This document shows, in pieces, positions 55,191-63,967 of a DNA stretch of 64,000 bases. The stretch lies in assembly GCF_001927245.1 (NCBI RefSeq), contig NZ_MJUX01000002.1, positions 434,001 through 498,000 on the forward strand, in the 5' to 3' direction. Numbering within the stretch: position 1 is the stretch's first letter; every line of letters starts with the position of its first letter. The DNA comes from Acuticoccus yangtzensis (GTDB taxonomy: Bacteria > Pseudomonadota > Alphaproteobacteria > Rhizobiales > Amorphaceae). The notes below the pieces were generated by a model that was not told where the DNA came from, did no database searches, and saw only the letters and a list, made by a program, of their open reading frames with translations. A program made the translations under genes and the position numbers.

Positions 55191-55637
55191 ATGATCGACG
55201 TTTCATTCATCCGCCTGCCGCACGGCGAAGGTCTGTCGCTCGGCTACCAGAGCGCCGGCGCGGCCGGGATCGACCTCCCCGCCGCCGTCCCCGCGGACGC
55301 GCCCTTGGTGCTCGCCCCCTGGACGCGCGCCATGGTGCCGACCGGGTTCGCCATCGCCCTGCCGCAGGGCACCGAGGGACAGGTGCGCCCCCGCTCCGGC
55401 CTCGCCGCCAAGCACGGTGTGACGGTGCTCAACACCCCCGGCACCATCGACGCGGACTATCGCGGCGAGATGAAGGTGATCCTCGTCAACCTGTCGGACG
55501 CACCGTTCACCGTGGAGCGGGGCGAGCGCATCGCCCAGCTCGTCGTCGCCCCGGTCCTCGCGGTGACGCTGGCCGAGGCGGACGCGCTGGACGAGACCGC
55601 CCGCGGCGCCGGCGGCTTCGGCTCCACGGGCCGCTGA
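55191..55637 (+). CDS. dut: Deoxyuridine 5'-triphosphate nucleotidohydrolase
   Basis: This trimeric dUTPase of 148 residues keeps dUTP low and supplies dUMP. All five motifs are in order: [45 protein letters not shown] and [10 protein letters not shown]. An ATG six codons upstream (55173) is also in frame; the later one was chosen as it precedes the family start IDVSF. The MoeB-like gene begins two bases after it. Confidence 0.97.
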   Translation: MIDVSFIRLPHGEGLSLGYQSAGAAGIDLPAAVPADAPLVLAPWTRAMVPTGFAIALPQGTEGQVRPRSGLAAKHGVTVLNTPGTIDADYRGEMKVILVNLSDAPFTVERGERIAQLVVAPVLAVTLAEADALDETARGAGGFGSTGR

Positions 55638-55639
55638 CG

Positions 55640-56410
55640 ATGGCTTTCTCCCCCGCCGAGATCGAGCGATATGCCCGCCACCTGGTGCTGTCCGACGTCG
55701 GCGGGCCGGGGCAACAGAAGCTCAAAGAGGCGACGGTGGCGGTGATCGGCGCGGGCGGTCTCGGCTCGCCGCTGATCGCCTATCTGGCGGCGGCGGGCGT
55801 CGGCACCCTGCGCGTGATCGACGACGACGCCGTGTCGCTCTCCAACCTGCAGCGGCAGATCCTGCACGGCACGCCCGACATCGGCCGCCCGAAGGCGGAC
55901 AGCGCGGCGGACGCCGTCGCGCGGCTGAACCCCGAGGTGCGGGTGGAAACCCACGCCGTGCGCTTCACTGAAGAGACCGCGGCGCTGCTGGAGGGCTGCA
56001 CCGTGGTCGCCGACGGGTCGGACAACGCCGCCACCCGCTACGCCGTGTCGGACGCGGCCTTCCATGCCCGCGTGCCGCTGGTGACCGCCGCGGTGAACGG
56101 GTTCGACGGGCACGTGACCACGCTGACCCCGCACGAGAGCGCGCCGGACGGGACGCCCTGGCCGACCTATCGCTGTCTCTTCCCGGACCCGCCGCCCGAT
56201 GCCTTGGTGGACACCTGCTCGGCCACCGGCATCCTCGGCGTCGTCACCGGCGTGGTGGGCACGCTGCAGGCGACCGAGGTGCTGAAGCTGATCCTCTCCG
56301 TCGGCGAGCCGCTGCGCGGGCGGCTCCTGCTGTTCGACGCGCGCGACATGCGCTTCGACATGATCGGCTACCGCTGGGACCCCGCCAATCCGCTGAACGG
56401 GCGCGGCTGA
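55640..56410 (+). CDS. HesA/MoeB/ThiF family adenylyltransferase
   Basis: This 256-residue E1-like enzyme adenylates the C-terminus of a small sulfur-carrier protein such as MoaD or ThiS. The nucleotide loop VIGAGGLGSPLIAYLAAAGV is near 34-53, and the Arg/Asp sites RQILHGTPDIGRPKADSA follow. A candidate catalytic Cys is in VDTCSATGILG. MoeB normally holds zinc with two CxxC pairs, but here only TYRCLF remains and the C-terminal pair is missing, so the zinc site appears lost. Confidence 0.88.
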   Translation: MAFSPAEIERYARHLVLSDVGGPGQQKLKEATVAVIGAGGLGSPLIAYLAAAGVGTLRVIDDDAVSLSNLQRQILHGTPDIGRPKADSAADAVARLNPEVRVETHAVRFTEETAALLEGCTVVADGSDNAATRYAVSDAAFHARVPLVTAAVNGFDGHVTTLTPHESAPDGTPWPTYRCLFPDPPPDALVDTCSATGILGVVTGVVGTLQATEVLKLILSVGEPLRGRLLLFDARDMRFDMIGYRWDPANPLNGRG

Positions 56411-56416
56411 CCCGCC

Positions 56417-57355
56417 TCAGGCGAGGCGGCGCGCGCCGAGCTTCAGCGCCAGAGGCACCAGCAGGATGGGGATCTGCCCCATCGCCACGTAGAGCCACAC
56501 CGTGTCCGGCAGCGAGGCGCCGGCCACCGCCAGCATCAGCCCCATGTTGCGCTGCGAGCCGACGATGGCGAGCGACGGCGCCGCCTCCGGCCCCATCGGC
56601 CGCAACAGGATCCAGGCGGCGAAGAGCAGCCCGAAATTGGTGACGAAGGCGAGCGCGGTGAGGCCGAGGATTCGCCCCGGCTCGGCGATGGCGGTGAAGA
56701 GGATGTCGCCGAACACCGACGACACGAAGATGAACATGACGAGGACGTTGAGCCCGTCCATCGCCGAGCGGTTGCGGGCGATCCGCGCCGCGCCGACGAG
56801 CCGGCGCATCGCCAGCCCCGCCGCCGCCGACCCCGCGAGCGTCAGCGCCAGTTTCTGCGCCAGCGCCCACGGGGAGATGGCGAGCGGCAGGTCGAGCAGC
56901 GCGATGAGGGACGGCGTGAGGATCGGCATCATCGCCCCGCCGAAGACGATGGCGACGAGCGACAGCGTGCCGTCGAGGCCGACCATCATCACCATGCTGG
57001 GCGCGGCCATGATGGGCATGGTGATCGTCTGGATCATCAGCGCCAGGAAGATCGCGGGCGCCGCCGCCTGAACGCCGGTGAAGTGCAGCACGGCGTAGGT
57101 GATGAGCGGCAGGGCGATCATCGTCCAGCCGACGATGAGGATGGCGGTGCCCGGCCGGGCGAGCGTCGCCTTCAGCCGCGCCGGGTCGATCCGCATGAAG
57201 GCCATGATGAGCGACAGGAACACCGCCTCGGTGACGAAGGGGCGGAGCAGGTTGCCGACGGGCGGCAGCAGGAAGGCGATCAGGAGGACGAAGATGAGCG
57301 CCACCGGCCCCTGACGGCCGAGCCAGGACAGGGCCGCGAGGGGAAGGCTCAGCAT
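56417..57355 (-). CDS. Bile acid:sodium symporter family (BASS/SBF-like) membrane protein
   Basis: The 312-residue protein has about nine or ten helices. The internal repeat typical of the BASS/ArsB-like fold is seen with PGTAILIVGWTMIALPLITY and GSQRNMGLMLAVAGASLP. Cargo in bacteria ranges from bile acids and pantoate to arsenite, and no arsenic gene is near. It converges on the MoeB-like gene with six bases between. A 270-base gap to matB follows upstream, in which I see nothing. Confidence 0.8.
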   Translation of the reverse strand: MLSLPLAALSWLGRQGPVALIFVLLIAFLLPPVGNLLRPFVTEAVFLSLIMAFMRIDPARLKATLARPGTAILIVGWTMIALPLITYAVLHFTGVQAAAPAIFLALMIQTITMPIMAAPSMVMMVGLDGTLSLVAIVFGGAMMPILTPSLIALLDLPLAISPWALAQKLALTLAGSAAAGLAMRRLVGAARIARNRSAMDGLNVLVMFIFVSSVFGDILFTAIAEPGRILGLTALAFVTNFGLLFAAWILLRPMGPEAAPSLAIVGSQRNMGLMLAVAGASLPDTVWLYVAMGQIPILLVPLALKLGARRLA

Positions 57356-57625
57356 GGCGCTGATCGGCGGGCGGCGGGGCGGACGCGTGCGGCGCGAACC
57401 GCACGGCGGAAGGGTCGAGACACGGGAACGGAGACCGGTGAACTGAGGTGGCGAGGGCTGCACAATAGCGCAGCCCAGATGGCATGCAATATCGGTGCCG
57501 CCATCGAGCCCGCCGGACGCGGATCGGCGAGGCGGCCCGTTCCGGGGGAGCGATGACGCCAGCGCCGTCTTGCGCGGTCCCCCGCGCGGCGGGCGAGTTG
57601 CACCCGCCGCAAAGCCCGTCGCGGT

Positions 57626-59164
57626 TCAGCCCTTGAAGGCGGCCGCGTGCTTCTCGCGCAGGACGTTCTTCTGCACCTTGCCCATGGTGTTGCGCGGCAG
57701 GGCGTCCACGAAGTCGATCAGCTTGGGCTGCTTGAAGCGGGCGAGCTTGTCGGTCAGCGCACTTTCGATCGACGCCGCATCCAGCGAGGCGCCCGCGCGC
57801 GGCACGATCACCGCCACCACGCCCTCGCCGAAGTCCGGGTGCGGCACGCCGATGACGGCCGACTCGTCCACCCCCGGCAGCTCGTCGATCACGCTTTCGA
57901 TCTCCTTCGGGTAGACGTTGAAGCCGCCCGAAATGATGAGGTCCTTGCCGCGCCCGACGATGTGGACATAGCCGTCCTCGTCCACCTTGCCGAGGTCGCC
58001 GGTGGTGAACCAGCCGTCCGCCGCCAGCTCCTCGGCGGTCTTCTCCGGCATCCGCCAATAGCCCTGGAACACGTTGGGGCCGCGCACCTGGATCATGCCG
58101 ATCTCGCCCTGCGGCAGGATCTTCACCTCCTTGGACTCCGGCTCGACGACGCGCAGCTCCACGCCCGGCAGCGGGAAGCCCACCGTCCCCGCACGACGGT
58201 CACCGTCATAGGGGTTGGAGGTGTTCATGTTGGTCTCGGTCATGCCGTACCGTTCCAGGATCGCCTTGCCGGTGATCTCGCGGAAGCGGTCGTGCGTCTC
58301 GGCCAGAAGGGGTGCGGAGCCGGACACGAAGAGGCGCATGGACTTTGACGCTTCGCCCAGCCCCGGCTCGGCGATCAGGCGCACGTAGAAGGTCGGCACA
58401 CCCATCAGCGAGGTGGCGCGCGGCATCAGCGCGATGGCTTCCTTAGCGTCGAACTTCGGCAGGAAGATCATCGACGCGCCGGCGATGAGCGTGACGTTGG
58501 TCGCCACGAACAGGCCGTGCGTGTGGTAGATCGGCAGGGCGTGGATGAGGACGTCGTCCTTGGTGAAGCCCCAGTGGCCGACCAGCGTCTCAGAGTTCGA
58601 CGCGAGGTTGGCGTGGCTGAGCATCGCCCCCTTGGACCGCCCTGTGGTGCCGGAGGTGTAGAGGATCGCGGCCAGATCGTCCGGCCCGCGCGGCACGTCC
58701 GTTTCCATGGTCAGCGCATCGGACACGCCGGCGAGGAAGGTCCCCGCGTCGTTGTCGGCCGCGTTCCAGACGCCGAGCGTCTCCAGCTTGGCGCCGACCT
58801 TCTCCGCGATCGGGCGGATGGCGGCCTCGTCCTTCGGGTCGCACACCACCAATGCCGGTTCCGCGTCGCCGACGAAGTAGGCGACTTCCGCGGCGGTGTA
58901 GGCGGTGTTGAGCGGCAGGAAGATCGCGCCCGCCCGCACCACGGCGAGGTAGAGCATCAAGGCTTCGATGGATTTGGGAACCTGCACGGCCACGCGGTCG
59001 CCGGGCTTCACGCCGAGTTCCATGAGCCGCACGGCGAAGCGGCCCGAGACGTCGCGCACGTCGCCATAGGTGTAGTGCCGGGTCGGCGTGCCGGGGATCT
59101 CGGCGAAGGGTGCAGCGTCGTCCTTGCCGGCGAGCAGCGCGTTGATGAGATAGTTAGCCGTCAT
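57626..59164 (-). CDS. matB: Malonyl-CoA synthetase (MatB)
   Basis: This 512-residue acyl-adenylate enzyme joins malonate to CoA. The P-loop LYTSGTTGRSKGAMLSHANL near 161-180, the MatB-specific LPIYHTHGLFVATNVTL near 204-220, ERYGMTETNMNTSNPYDGDR near 297 and the final NTMGKVQKNVLRE closely fit the rhizobial enzyme. The C-terminal lysine lies in that last motif. Upstream TRAP genes are the expected malonate carrier. The first 11 bases overlap the end of an AT-rich gene. Malonyl-CoA decarboxylase (matA) is not in the window. Confidence 0.95.
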   Translation of the reverse strand: MTANYLINALLAGKDDAAPFAEIPGTPTRHYTYGDVRDVSGRFAVRLMELGVKPGDRVAVQVPKSIEALMLYLAVVRAGAIFLPLNTAYTAAEVAYFVGDAEPALVVCDPKDEAAIRPIAEKVGAKLETLGVWNAADNDAGTFLAGVSDALTMETDVPRGPDDLAAILYTSGTTGRSKGAMLSHANLASNSETLVGHWGFTKDDVLIHALPIYHTHGLFVATNVTLIAGASMIFLPKFDAKEAIALMPRATSLMGVPTFYVRLIAEPGLGEASKSMRLFVSGSAPLLAETHDRFREITGKAILERYGMTETNMNTSNPYDGDRRAGTVGFPLPGVELRVVEPESKEVKILPQGEIGMIQVRGPNVFQGYWRMPEKTAEELAADGWFTTGDLGKVDEDGYVHIVGRGKDLIISGGFNVYPKEIESVIDELPGVDESAVIGVPHPDFGEGVVAVIVPRAGASLDAASIESALTDKLARFKQPKLIDFVDALPRNTMGKVQKNVLREKHAAAFKG

Positions 59165-59801
59165 TTTCGTCTTTTTTCTCAGCCGTAGTTTCATCTGGAG
59201 AAGGGAGCAGTAGGCGCTCTGCGAAATCCAGTAGGCTCGTTTCTTTTGCGCTTCGCTGAACGATGCCTAAATATTGAGCCAATTTCGAAATCTGCTTCAT
59301 AATTGGTTCAAAGGCTGTCCCTAAGGCAGAAGCCGTTCCTGCTACTCTAATAAATTTTTCATTGATCCGGTCCCAACGGATATTATCGTGCATTATTTCT
59401 GCCTGCAGGGAAATTATTTTCTCAATAACCAAACTCTTTTTTTCTTCAGAAGCCGAGCTGACCTCTATCAGCCTTCTAATCTTTTCGAGCAAAGAAATAA
59501 TTTTCTCTTTATCTGAAGGTGAAATGACTTTATCATCTCTGGTCATGGATTTTTGTATTTTGAGTCTCTCACAGGCAAGTATTATTCTATCAAAAGTCGC
59601 TGTGAACCCATCTCCCATATCAACATAATCAGGTAAATCTGTAATTTCTAAATTCAAAACGCTTGATGCTTGCTTTAATTTAACAAGCAATATCGTCACA
59701 TTTGCTTTATTTACTGACGGTATCGCATCAATATATGCGTCAGCCAGGTACAAAAATGCCAATTCTGGATCTGATGGCAAATCATCGTACAACAAGTTCA
59801 T
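59154..59801 (-). CDS. AT-rich gene of unknown function inserted in the malonate operon
   Basis: I do not recognise the 215-residue product. It is predicted almost wholly helical: an acidic N-terminus (LLYDDLPSDPELAFLYLADA), a coiled-coil-like middle (about 108-145; EKIISLLEKIRRLIEVSSA), an amphipathic or weakly hydrophobic stretch near 165-190 (ASALGTAFEPIMKQISKLAQ), and a charged tail. No signal peptide, Cys or catalytic motif stands out. Four lines I counted are 48, 40, 37 and 30% G+C, far below both neighbours. The start overlaps the dctM stop as ATGA. Its last codons are borrowed from the first 11 bases of matB. ATGA occurs at both edges. Confidence 0.8.
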   Translation of the reverse strand: MNLLYDDLPSDPELAFLYLADAYIDAIPSVNKANVTILLVKLKQASSVLNLEITDLPDYVDMGDGFTATFDRIILACERLKIQKSMTRDDKVISPSDKEKIISLLEKIRRLIEVSSASEEKKSLVIEKIISLQAEIMHDNIRWDRINEKFIRVAGTASALGTAFEPIMKQISKLAQYLGIVQRSAKETSLLDFAERLLLPSPDETTAEKKDENDG

Positions 59802-61117
59802 AGGGCAGGTCCCATGAGGAGATTGGGAAGGCCGGTCGCAAGTCCCGGGAAGATCGACAGGATCACGATCGCGAGGATCATGCATAGGACATAAGGGAGC
59901 GATCCGAGAAGAATCGTCTTCAAGGGTATGTCCGGTGCGATCCCGTTGATGACGTAGAGGTTGAGGCCGACCGGGGGCGAGATGAGGCCGATCTCCATGT
60001 TGATGGTGAGGATCACGGCGAACCAGTAGGGATCGAAGCCGGAGGCGACGACGATGGGGAGGAGGATCGGCGCCGTCATCAGGATGACCGCGACCGGCGG
60101 CAGGAAGAACCCGGCCACCAGAAGGAAGACGTTGATCGCCGCCATGATGACCCAGCGGTTGGCGTCCAGCTCCTGGATCCACCCGGCGATCGCCTGGGTG
60201 ACGAAGAGGTTCGACATCATGAAGGCGAAGACGCCCGCCGCGCCGATGATGAAGAGGATCATCACGCTTTCGCGGGTGGAATCGCGCAGGACCGTCCAGA
60301 GATCCGTGGGGTTCCACAGCCGGTAGATGACGACGGCGACGAGGATGCAGAGGAGCGCGCCCACCGCGGCCGTTTCGGACGGTGTCGCCACGCCGCCATA
60401 GAGCGCGTAGAGCACGCCGACGATGATGGCGAGGAACGGAAGCACGCGCGGCAGCATCTCCGCCCGCTCGGCCCAGGTGTAGCGCGTTGCCGAAAGTGCC
60501 ACGCCCGCCGCGCCCTGCCGCCAGGTCGAGAAGATCGACCAGATCATGAAGAGGACGACGAGCAGCAGCCCTGGCACCACGCCGGCCAGGAACAGACGGC
60601 CGATCGAGGTCTCGGTGGAGATGCCGTAGACGATCATCGTGACCGACGGCGGGATGAGGATGCCGAGCGTTCCGCCCGCCGCGATGGAACCCGCCGCCAC
60701 GGAGGAGGGGTAGCCGCGCTTTCGCATCTCGGGGATGCCCATCTTGCCGATGGCGGCGCAGGTGGCGGGCGAGGAGCCGGACATCGCCGCGAACAGCGCG
60801 CAGGCGCCGAGATTGGAGACGACGAGGCCGCCCGGAACGCGCGTCAGCCAGCGGTCGAGCGCTTCGTAGAGGTCGGCGCCGGCGCGGGTGGAGGCGATCG
60901 ACGCGCCCATGATGATGAACATGGGCAGCGAGAGGAGCGCGAAATCGTCGAGGTTGGCGAAAAAGATCTCCGGCAGAAGCTCCAGCGAGCGCGGGCCGTC
61001 GAACACGAGCAGGAACAGCGCCGAGACGACGAGCAGGCCGACCGCCACGGAGATGCCGGAGAAGAGCACGACCACGGTCGCGAGCCCGATGAGGGCGCCG
61101 AGAGTGAGCGGATCCAT
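59798..61117 (-). CDS. TRAP transporter large permease (DctM family, probable MatM)
   Basis: The 439-residue membrane protein has about 12 helices. It carries GSSPATCAAIGKMGIPEM near 125 and GGTLGILIPPSVTMIVYG near 160, which are conserved in DctM. It is the main channel of a sodium-driven TRAP carrier for a carboxylate, and malonate is inferred from matB downstream. Its C-terminus, ending LLMGPAL, appears complete. The stop is shared with the start of the AT-rich insert gene. Confidence 0.93.
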   Translation of the reverse strand: MDPLTLGALIGLATVVVLFSGISVAVGLLVVSALFLLVFDGPRSLELLPEIFFANLDDFALLSLPMFIIMGASIASTRAGADLYEALDRWLTRVPGGLVVSNLGACALFAAMSGSSPATCAAIGKMGIPEMRKRGYPSSVAAGSIAAGGTLGILIPPSVTMIVYGISTETSIGRLFLAGVVPGLLLVVLFMIWSIFSTWRQGAAGVALSATRYTWAERAEMLPRVLPFLAIIVGVLYALYGGVATPSETAAVGALLCILVAVVIYRLWNPTDLWTVLRDSTRESVMILFIIGAAGVFAFMMSNLFVTQAIAGWIQELDANRWVIMAAINVFLLVAGFFLPPVAVILMTAPILLPIVVASGFDPYWFAVILTINMEIGLISPPVGLNLYVINGIAPDIPLKTILLGSLPYVLCMILAIVILSIFPGLATGLPNLLMGPAL

Positions 61118-61121
61118 CAGG

Positions 61122-61736
61122 TCACTCCGAGAGGGGGCGGGTGGCGGGGTGGAGCGCGGCCTTCTCGCCCGCGTCCGGCCGTTCGGCGAGACCGTGGCCG
61201 AGCACCGCCTCACCGGCCGGCGGCGATTGCGGGGCGACGATGTCGGCGAAGAGCTGCAGCGCGTAGAGCGCGAAGCCGACCGGCATGGCGATGTAGGGGA
61301 TCCAGAGCTTGACGCCCCACACCGTGTCCGAGCGCCAATTGCGGTCCCAGGCGAAGTGGAACAGCTCGAACCCGTAATAGAGCATCAGGAGCGCGATGAA
61401 GAGCGTCACCGCCGTTGTGACGGCGATGAGGACGCGGCGCGCGCCCGGCGGCAGCATGAGAGGCACCAGCTCGACGTTCACGTGGCCGCGCAGAAGCTGC
61501 ACGTAGGGAAGGCCGATGAGGGTGGCGCCGATCATCAGATAGGTGACCGCCTCGGTCTGCCAGATGGTCGAGTGGTTCAGCACGAAGCGGACGAAGATGA
61601 GGTGGCAGGTGATGGCGACCGAGGCGACGATCATGGACGCCGACAGGACGCCGCAGACCTTCGAGACGAGGCGCACGGCCCGTCCGAAGGTGTGAGCCGG
61701 CCCCCGAGGGGGCCGGGCCGTGGCGATGGAGGTCAT
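61122..61736 (-). CDS. TRAP transporter small permease (DctQ family, probable MatQ)
   Basis: The 204-residue protein has four membrane helices (about 30-50, 65-85, 105-130 and 150-170). The DctQ pattern IGLPYVQLLRGHVNVELVPL is in the middle. It forms the membrane complex with DctM, whose gene begins four bases later. The C-terminal 35 residues are a polar tail. Confidence 0.9.
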   Translation of the reverse strand: MTSIATARPPRGPAHTFGRAVRLVSKVCGVLSASMIVASVAITCHLIFVRFVLNHSTIWQTEAVTYLMIGATLIGLPYVQLLRGHVNVELVPLMLPPGARRVLIAVTTAVTLFIALLMLYYGFELFHFAWDRNWRSDTVWGVKLWIPYIAMPVGFALYALQLFADIVAPQSPPAGEAVLGHGLAERPDAGEKAALHPATRPLSE

Positions 61737-61769
61737 CGGGCGAGCGGGGCGATCGCGAGGGCGGCCGGG

Positions 61770-62762
61770 CTATTCGACCGCGAGCGCCGCGTCGAGCAGT
61801 TCCTGCCCGTTCGGCGTCTCGGCGACGAACTCCTTGTAGGAGGACGCCTTCGCGACATCGCGCCAGGCGTTGAACTCGGCTTCCGTCATCTCGGCGATTT
61901 CGACGCCGGCTTCGCGGAACTTGGCGGTGGCCTCGTCGTCCTCCTTCTTGGCCTCCTCGAGGTAGAAGGCCTGCGCCTTCTTGCCGGCCTCCAGCAGCGC
62001 GGCCTGCTGCTCCTCGGTCAGGCTCTCGAAGGTGGATTTGTTCATCAGCAGCGGCTGATACATGAACCAGAGCGAGTAGTCCGACACCGGGGTGAAGCAC
62101 TTCACCTGCTCGTAGAGGCGGTAGGAGACGAAGCTGGAGGACGAGGTGTTGGCCGCGTCGACCACGCCCGACTGCATCGCCGAATAGAGTTCGGACGAGG
62201 GGAGCGAGGTGATGGAGGCGCCGGCTTCGGCCAGCATCTGCTCGAACGCCTTGCCGGCGGCGCGCATCTGCTTGCCCTTCACCGTGTCGGGCCCGGTGAC
62301 GCACTCCTCGGCCCCGGCGAATCCACCGGCGAGGTAGCCGTGGACGAGGACCATCACGTCGTCCTCGGCCATGATCTCCTCGAGCTTCTCCATGAAGGGG
62401 CTGTCGACGAGGCGGGCCGCATGGTCGTGGCTCTTCACGAGGCCGGGCATCAGGGTGAGGTTGTAGGCGGGGCGCTGGCCGCCGGCGTAGGACAGCGGCA
62501 GCACCGTCATATCGAGCCGCCCGCGCGACAGCGGGTTATATTGCTCGTTCGCCTTGAACAGCGAGGCGGAGGGATAGATCGTGATGTTGATGTCGTCGTC
62601 CGCGACCTCGTCGGCGACCATCTGCGCGACCTTGTGGCGCACGTCGCTGGTCGACCACTGGTGGCTGAGCTTCAGGTCGACGGCCAGCGCCTCGGTCGGC
62701 GCGAAGGCGAGGGTCGGGGCGAAGGCGAGCGCGGCGAGCGTCGCCGTGAGGCGGTAAGCCAT
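61770..62762 (-). CDS. TRAP transporter substrate-binding protein (DctP family, probable MatP)
   Basis: The 330-residue periplasmic protein has a signal peptide with the repeat FAPTLAFAPTEALA (cleavage near 28). The mature part shows LKLSHQWSTSDVRHKVAQMV and the DctP loop GKQMRAAGKAFEQMLAEAGA. It binds a small carboxylate, probably malonate given matB. It is the first gene of the operon, 119 bases from hemH upstream. Confidence 0.92.
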   Translation of the reverse strand: MAYRLTATLAALAFAPTLAFAPTEALAVDLKLSHQWSTSDVRHKVAQMVADEVADDDINITIYPSASLFKANEQYNPLSRGRLDMTVLPLSYAGGQRPAYNLTLMPGLVKSHDHAARLVDSPFMEKLEEIMAEDDVMVLVHGYLAGGFAGAEECVTGPDTVKGKQMRAAGKAFEQMLAEAGASITSLPSSELYSAMQSGVVDAANTSSSSFVSYRLYEQVKCFTPVSDYSLWFMYQPLLMNKSTFESLTEEQQAALLEAGKKAQAFYLEEAKKEDDEATAKFREAGVEIAEMTEAEFNAWRDVAKASSYKEFVAETPNGQELLDAALAVE

Positions 62763-62881
62763 GGTGTTCCTCCGGGTTCGCGGCCATCTGGCGGGCCGCT
62801 TTATCGAAGGCTAACCTGCGGCTTATCGCCCTTTCAATCAAGGCGAGTTTTACCGCTGCCCGCACCCGCTCCGATGGCGCC

Positions 62882-63967
62882 TCAGACCCAGCCCATCAGC
62901 TCCCGCCGCACGACGCTTTCGATGACCCGCATCCCCTCCGCACTGTCGTTGAGGCAGGGCACCACGGAATAGTGCGTGCCGCCCGCGTGCTCGAAATATT
63001 CGCGGTTCTCGCCGCCGATCTCCTCGATCGTCTCCAGGCAGTCGGTGACGAAGCCGGGGGTCATCACCACGAGCTTCTTCATGCCCTTGCCGGGAAGGGA
63101 TTTGATGGTCTCGTCGGTATAGGGCTTGATCCACTCGGCCTTGCCGAAACGCGACTGGAAGGTGACCTTCAATCGCCCGTCCGGCCAGCCGAGCCGCTTC
63201 TGCAGGAGCCGCGTCGTCTTGTGGCACTGGCAGTGATAGGGGTCGCCCTTGTCGAGATACTCCTGCGGCACGCCGTGGTAGGAGGTGAGGATGAGGTCGG
63301 GCGTGAAGTCGAGCCCGGCCAGATGCGCCTCCAGCGAGCGGGCCAAAGCGTCGATATAGATCGGATCGTCGCAATATTGGGGCACGGTGCGAAGGGCCGG
63401 TTGCCAGCGCAGTGCCTTCAGCGCGTCGAACGCCTTGTCGTTGACGGTGGCGGTCGTCGCGGCGGCATATTGCGGGTAGAGCGGGAAGAGGAGGATGCGC
63501 TCGCAGCCCTTCTTCTGCAGCGCCTCCAGCTTCTCCTTGATCGGCGGCAGGCCGTAGCGCATCGCCCACTCGACCTCGATGCGCGGCTCATGGGCCAGCG
63601 CGGCGGCGAGCTTTTCGGACTGGCTGCGCGTGACGGTCTTCAGCGGGCTCTCGTCGAGCTCGCGGTTCCACACCTCGTCATAGGCCTTGCCGGACGCCTG
63701 CGGGCGCTTGGAGAGGATGATGAGGTTGAGGATCGGCCACCAGACGAAGGGGTTCACCTCGATGACGCGGCGGTCGGACAGGAATTCCTTGAGGTAGCGG
63801 CGCATCGGCCAATAGCTCGTCCCCTCGGGCGTGCCGAGGTTGACGATGAGGACGCCGATGCGGCCGGAGAGGACCGGCGGATGGCCTTCGGGCAGGCGCT
63901 GCGGGGTTCCCGCGAAGGGGGCGACGCCCTCTTTGAGGTTCGCGTTGCCGGCCTGGGCGCTGTCCAT
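62882..63967 (-). CDS. hemH: Ferrochelatase
   Basis: The 361-residue enzyme inserts Fe2+ into protoporphyrin IX, the last step of heme synthesis. VLIVNLGTPEGTSYWPMRRY near 40, the catalytic His in LTSYHGVPQEYLDKGDPYHC near 228, and SRFGKAEWIKPYTDETIKSL are typical. The glutamate-rich site reads DCLETIEEIGGENREYFEHA. No extra cluster cysteines are seen at the end. The ATG is used; a TTG one codon earlier is in frame. It could share a promoter with the malonate operon downstream. Confidence 0.96.
   Translation of the reverse strand: MDSAQAGNANLKEGVAPFAGTPQRLPEGHPPVLSGRIGVLIVNLGTPEGTSYWPMRRYLKEFLSDRRVIEVNPFVWWPILNLIILSKRPQASGKAYDEVWNRELDESPLKTVTRSQSEKLAAALAHEPRIEVEWAMRYGLPPIKEKLEALQKKGCERILLFPLYPQYAAATTATVNDKAFDALKALRWQPALRTVPQYCDDPIYIDALARSLEAHLAGLDFTPDLILTSYHGVPQEYLDKGDPYHCQCHKTTRLLQKRLGWPDGRLKVTFQSRFGKAEWIKPYTDETIKSLPGKGMKKLVVMTPGFVTDCLETIEEIGGENREYFEHAGGTHYSVVPCLNDSAEGMRVIESVVRRELMGWV

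Noticed and set aside
59154-59801. Reading the AT-rich gene as an insertion sequence or phage remnant
   Set aside because: No transposase or integrase motif and no terminal inverted repeats; only a 4-base direct repeat flanks it.
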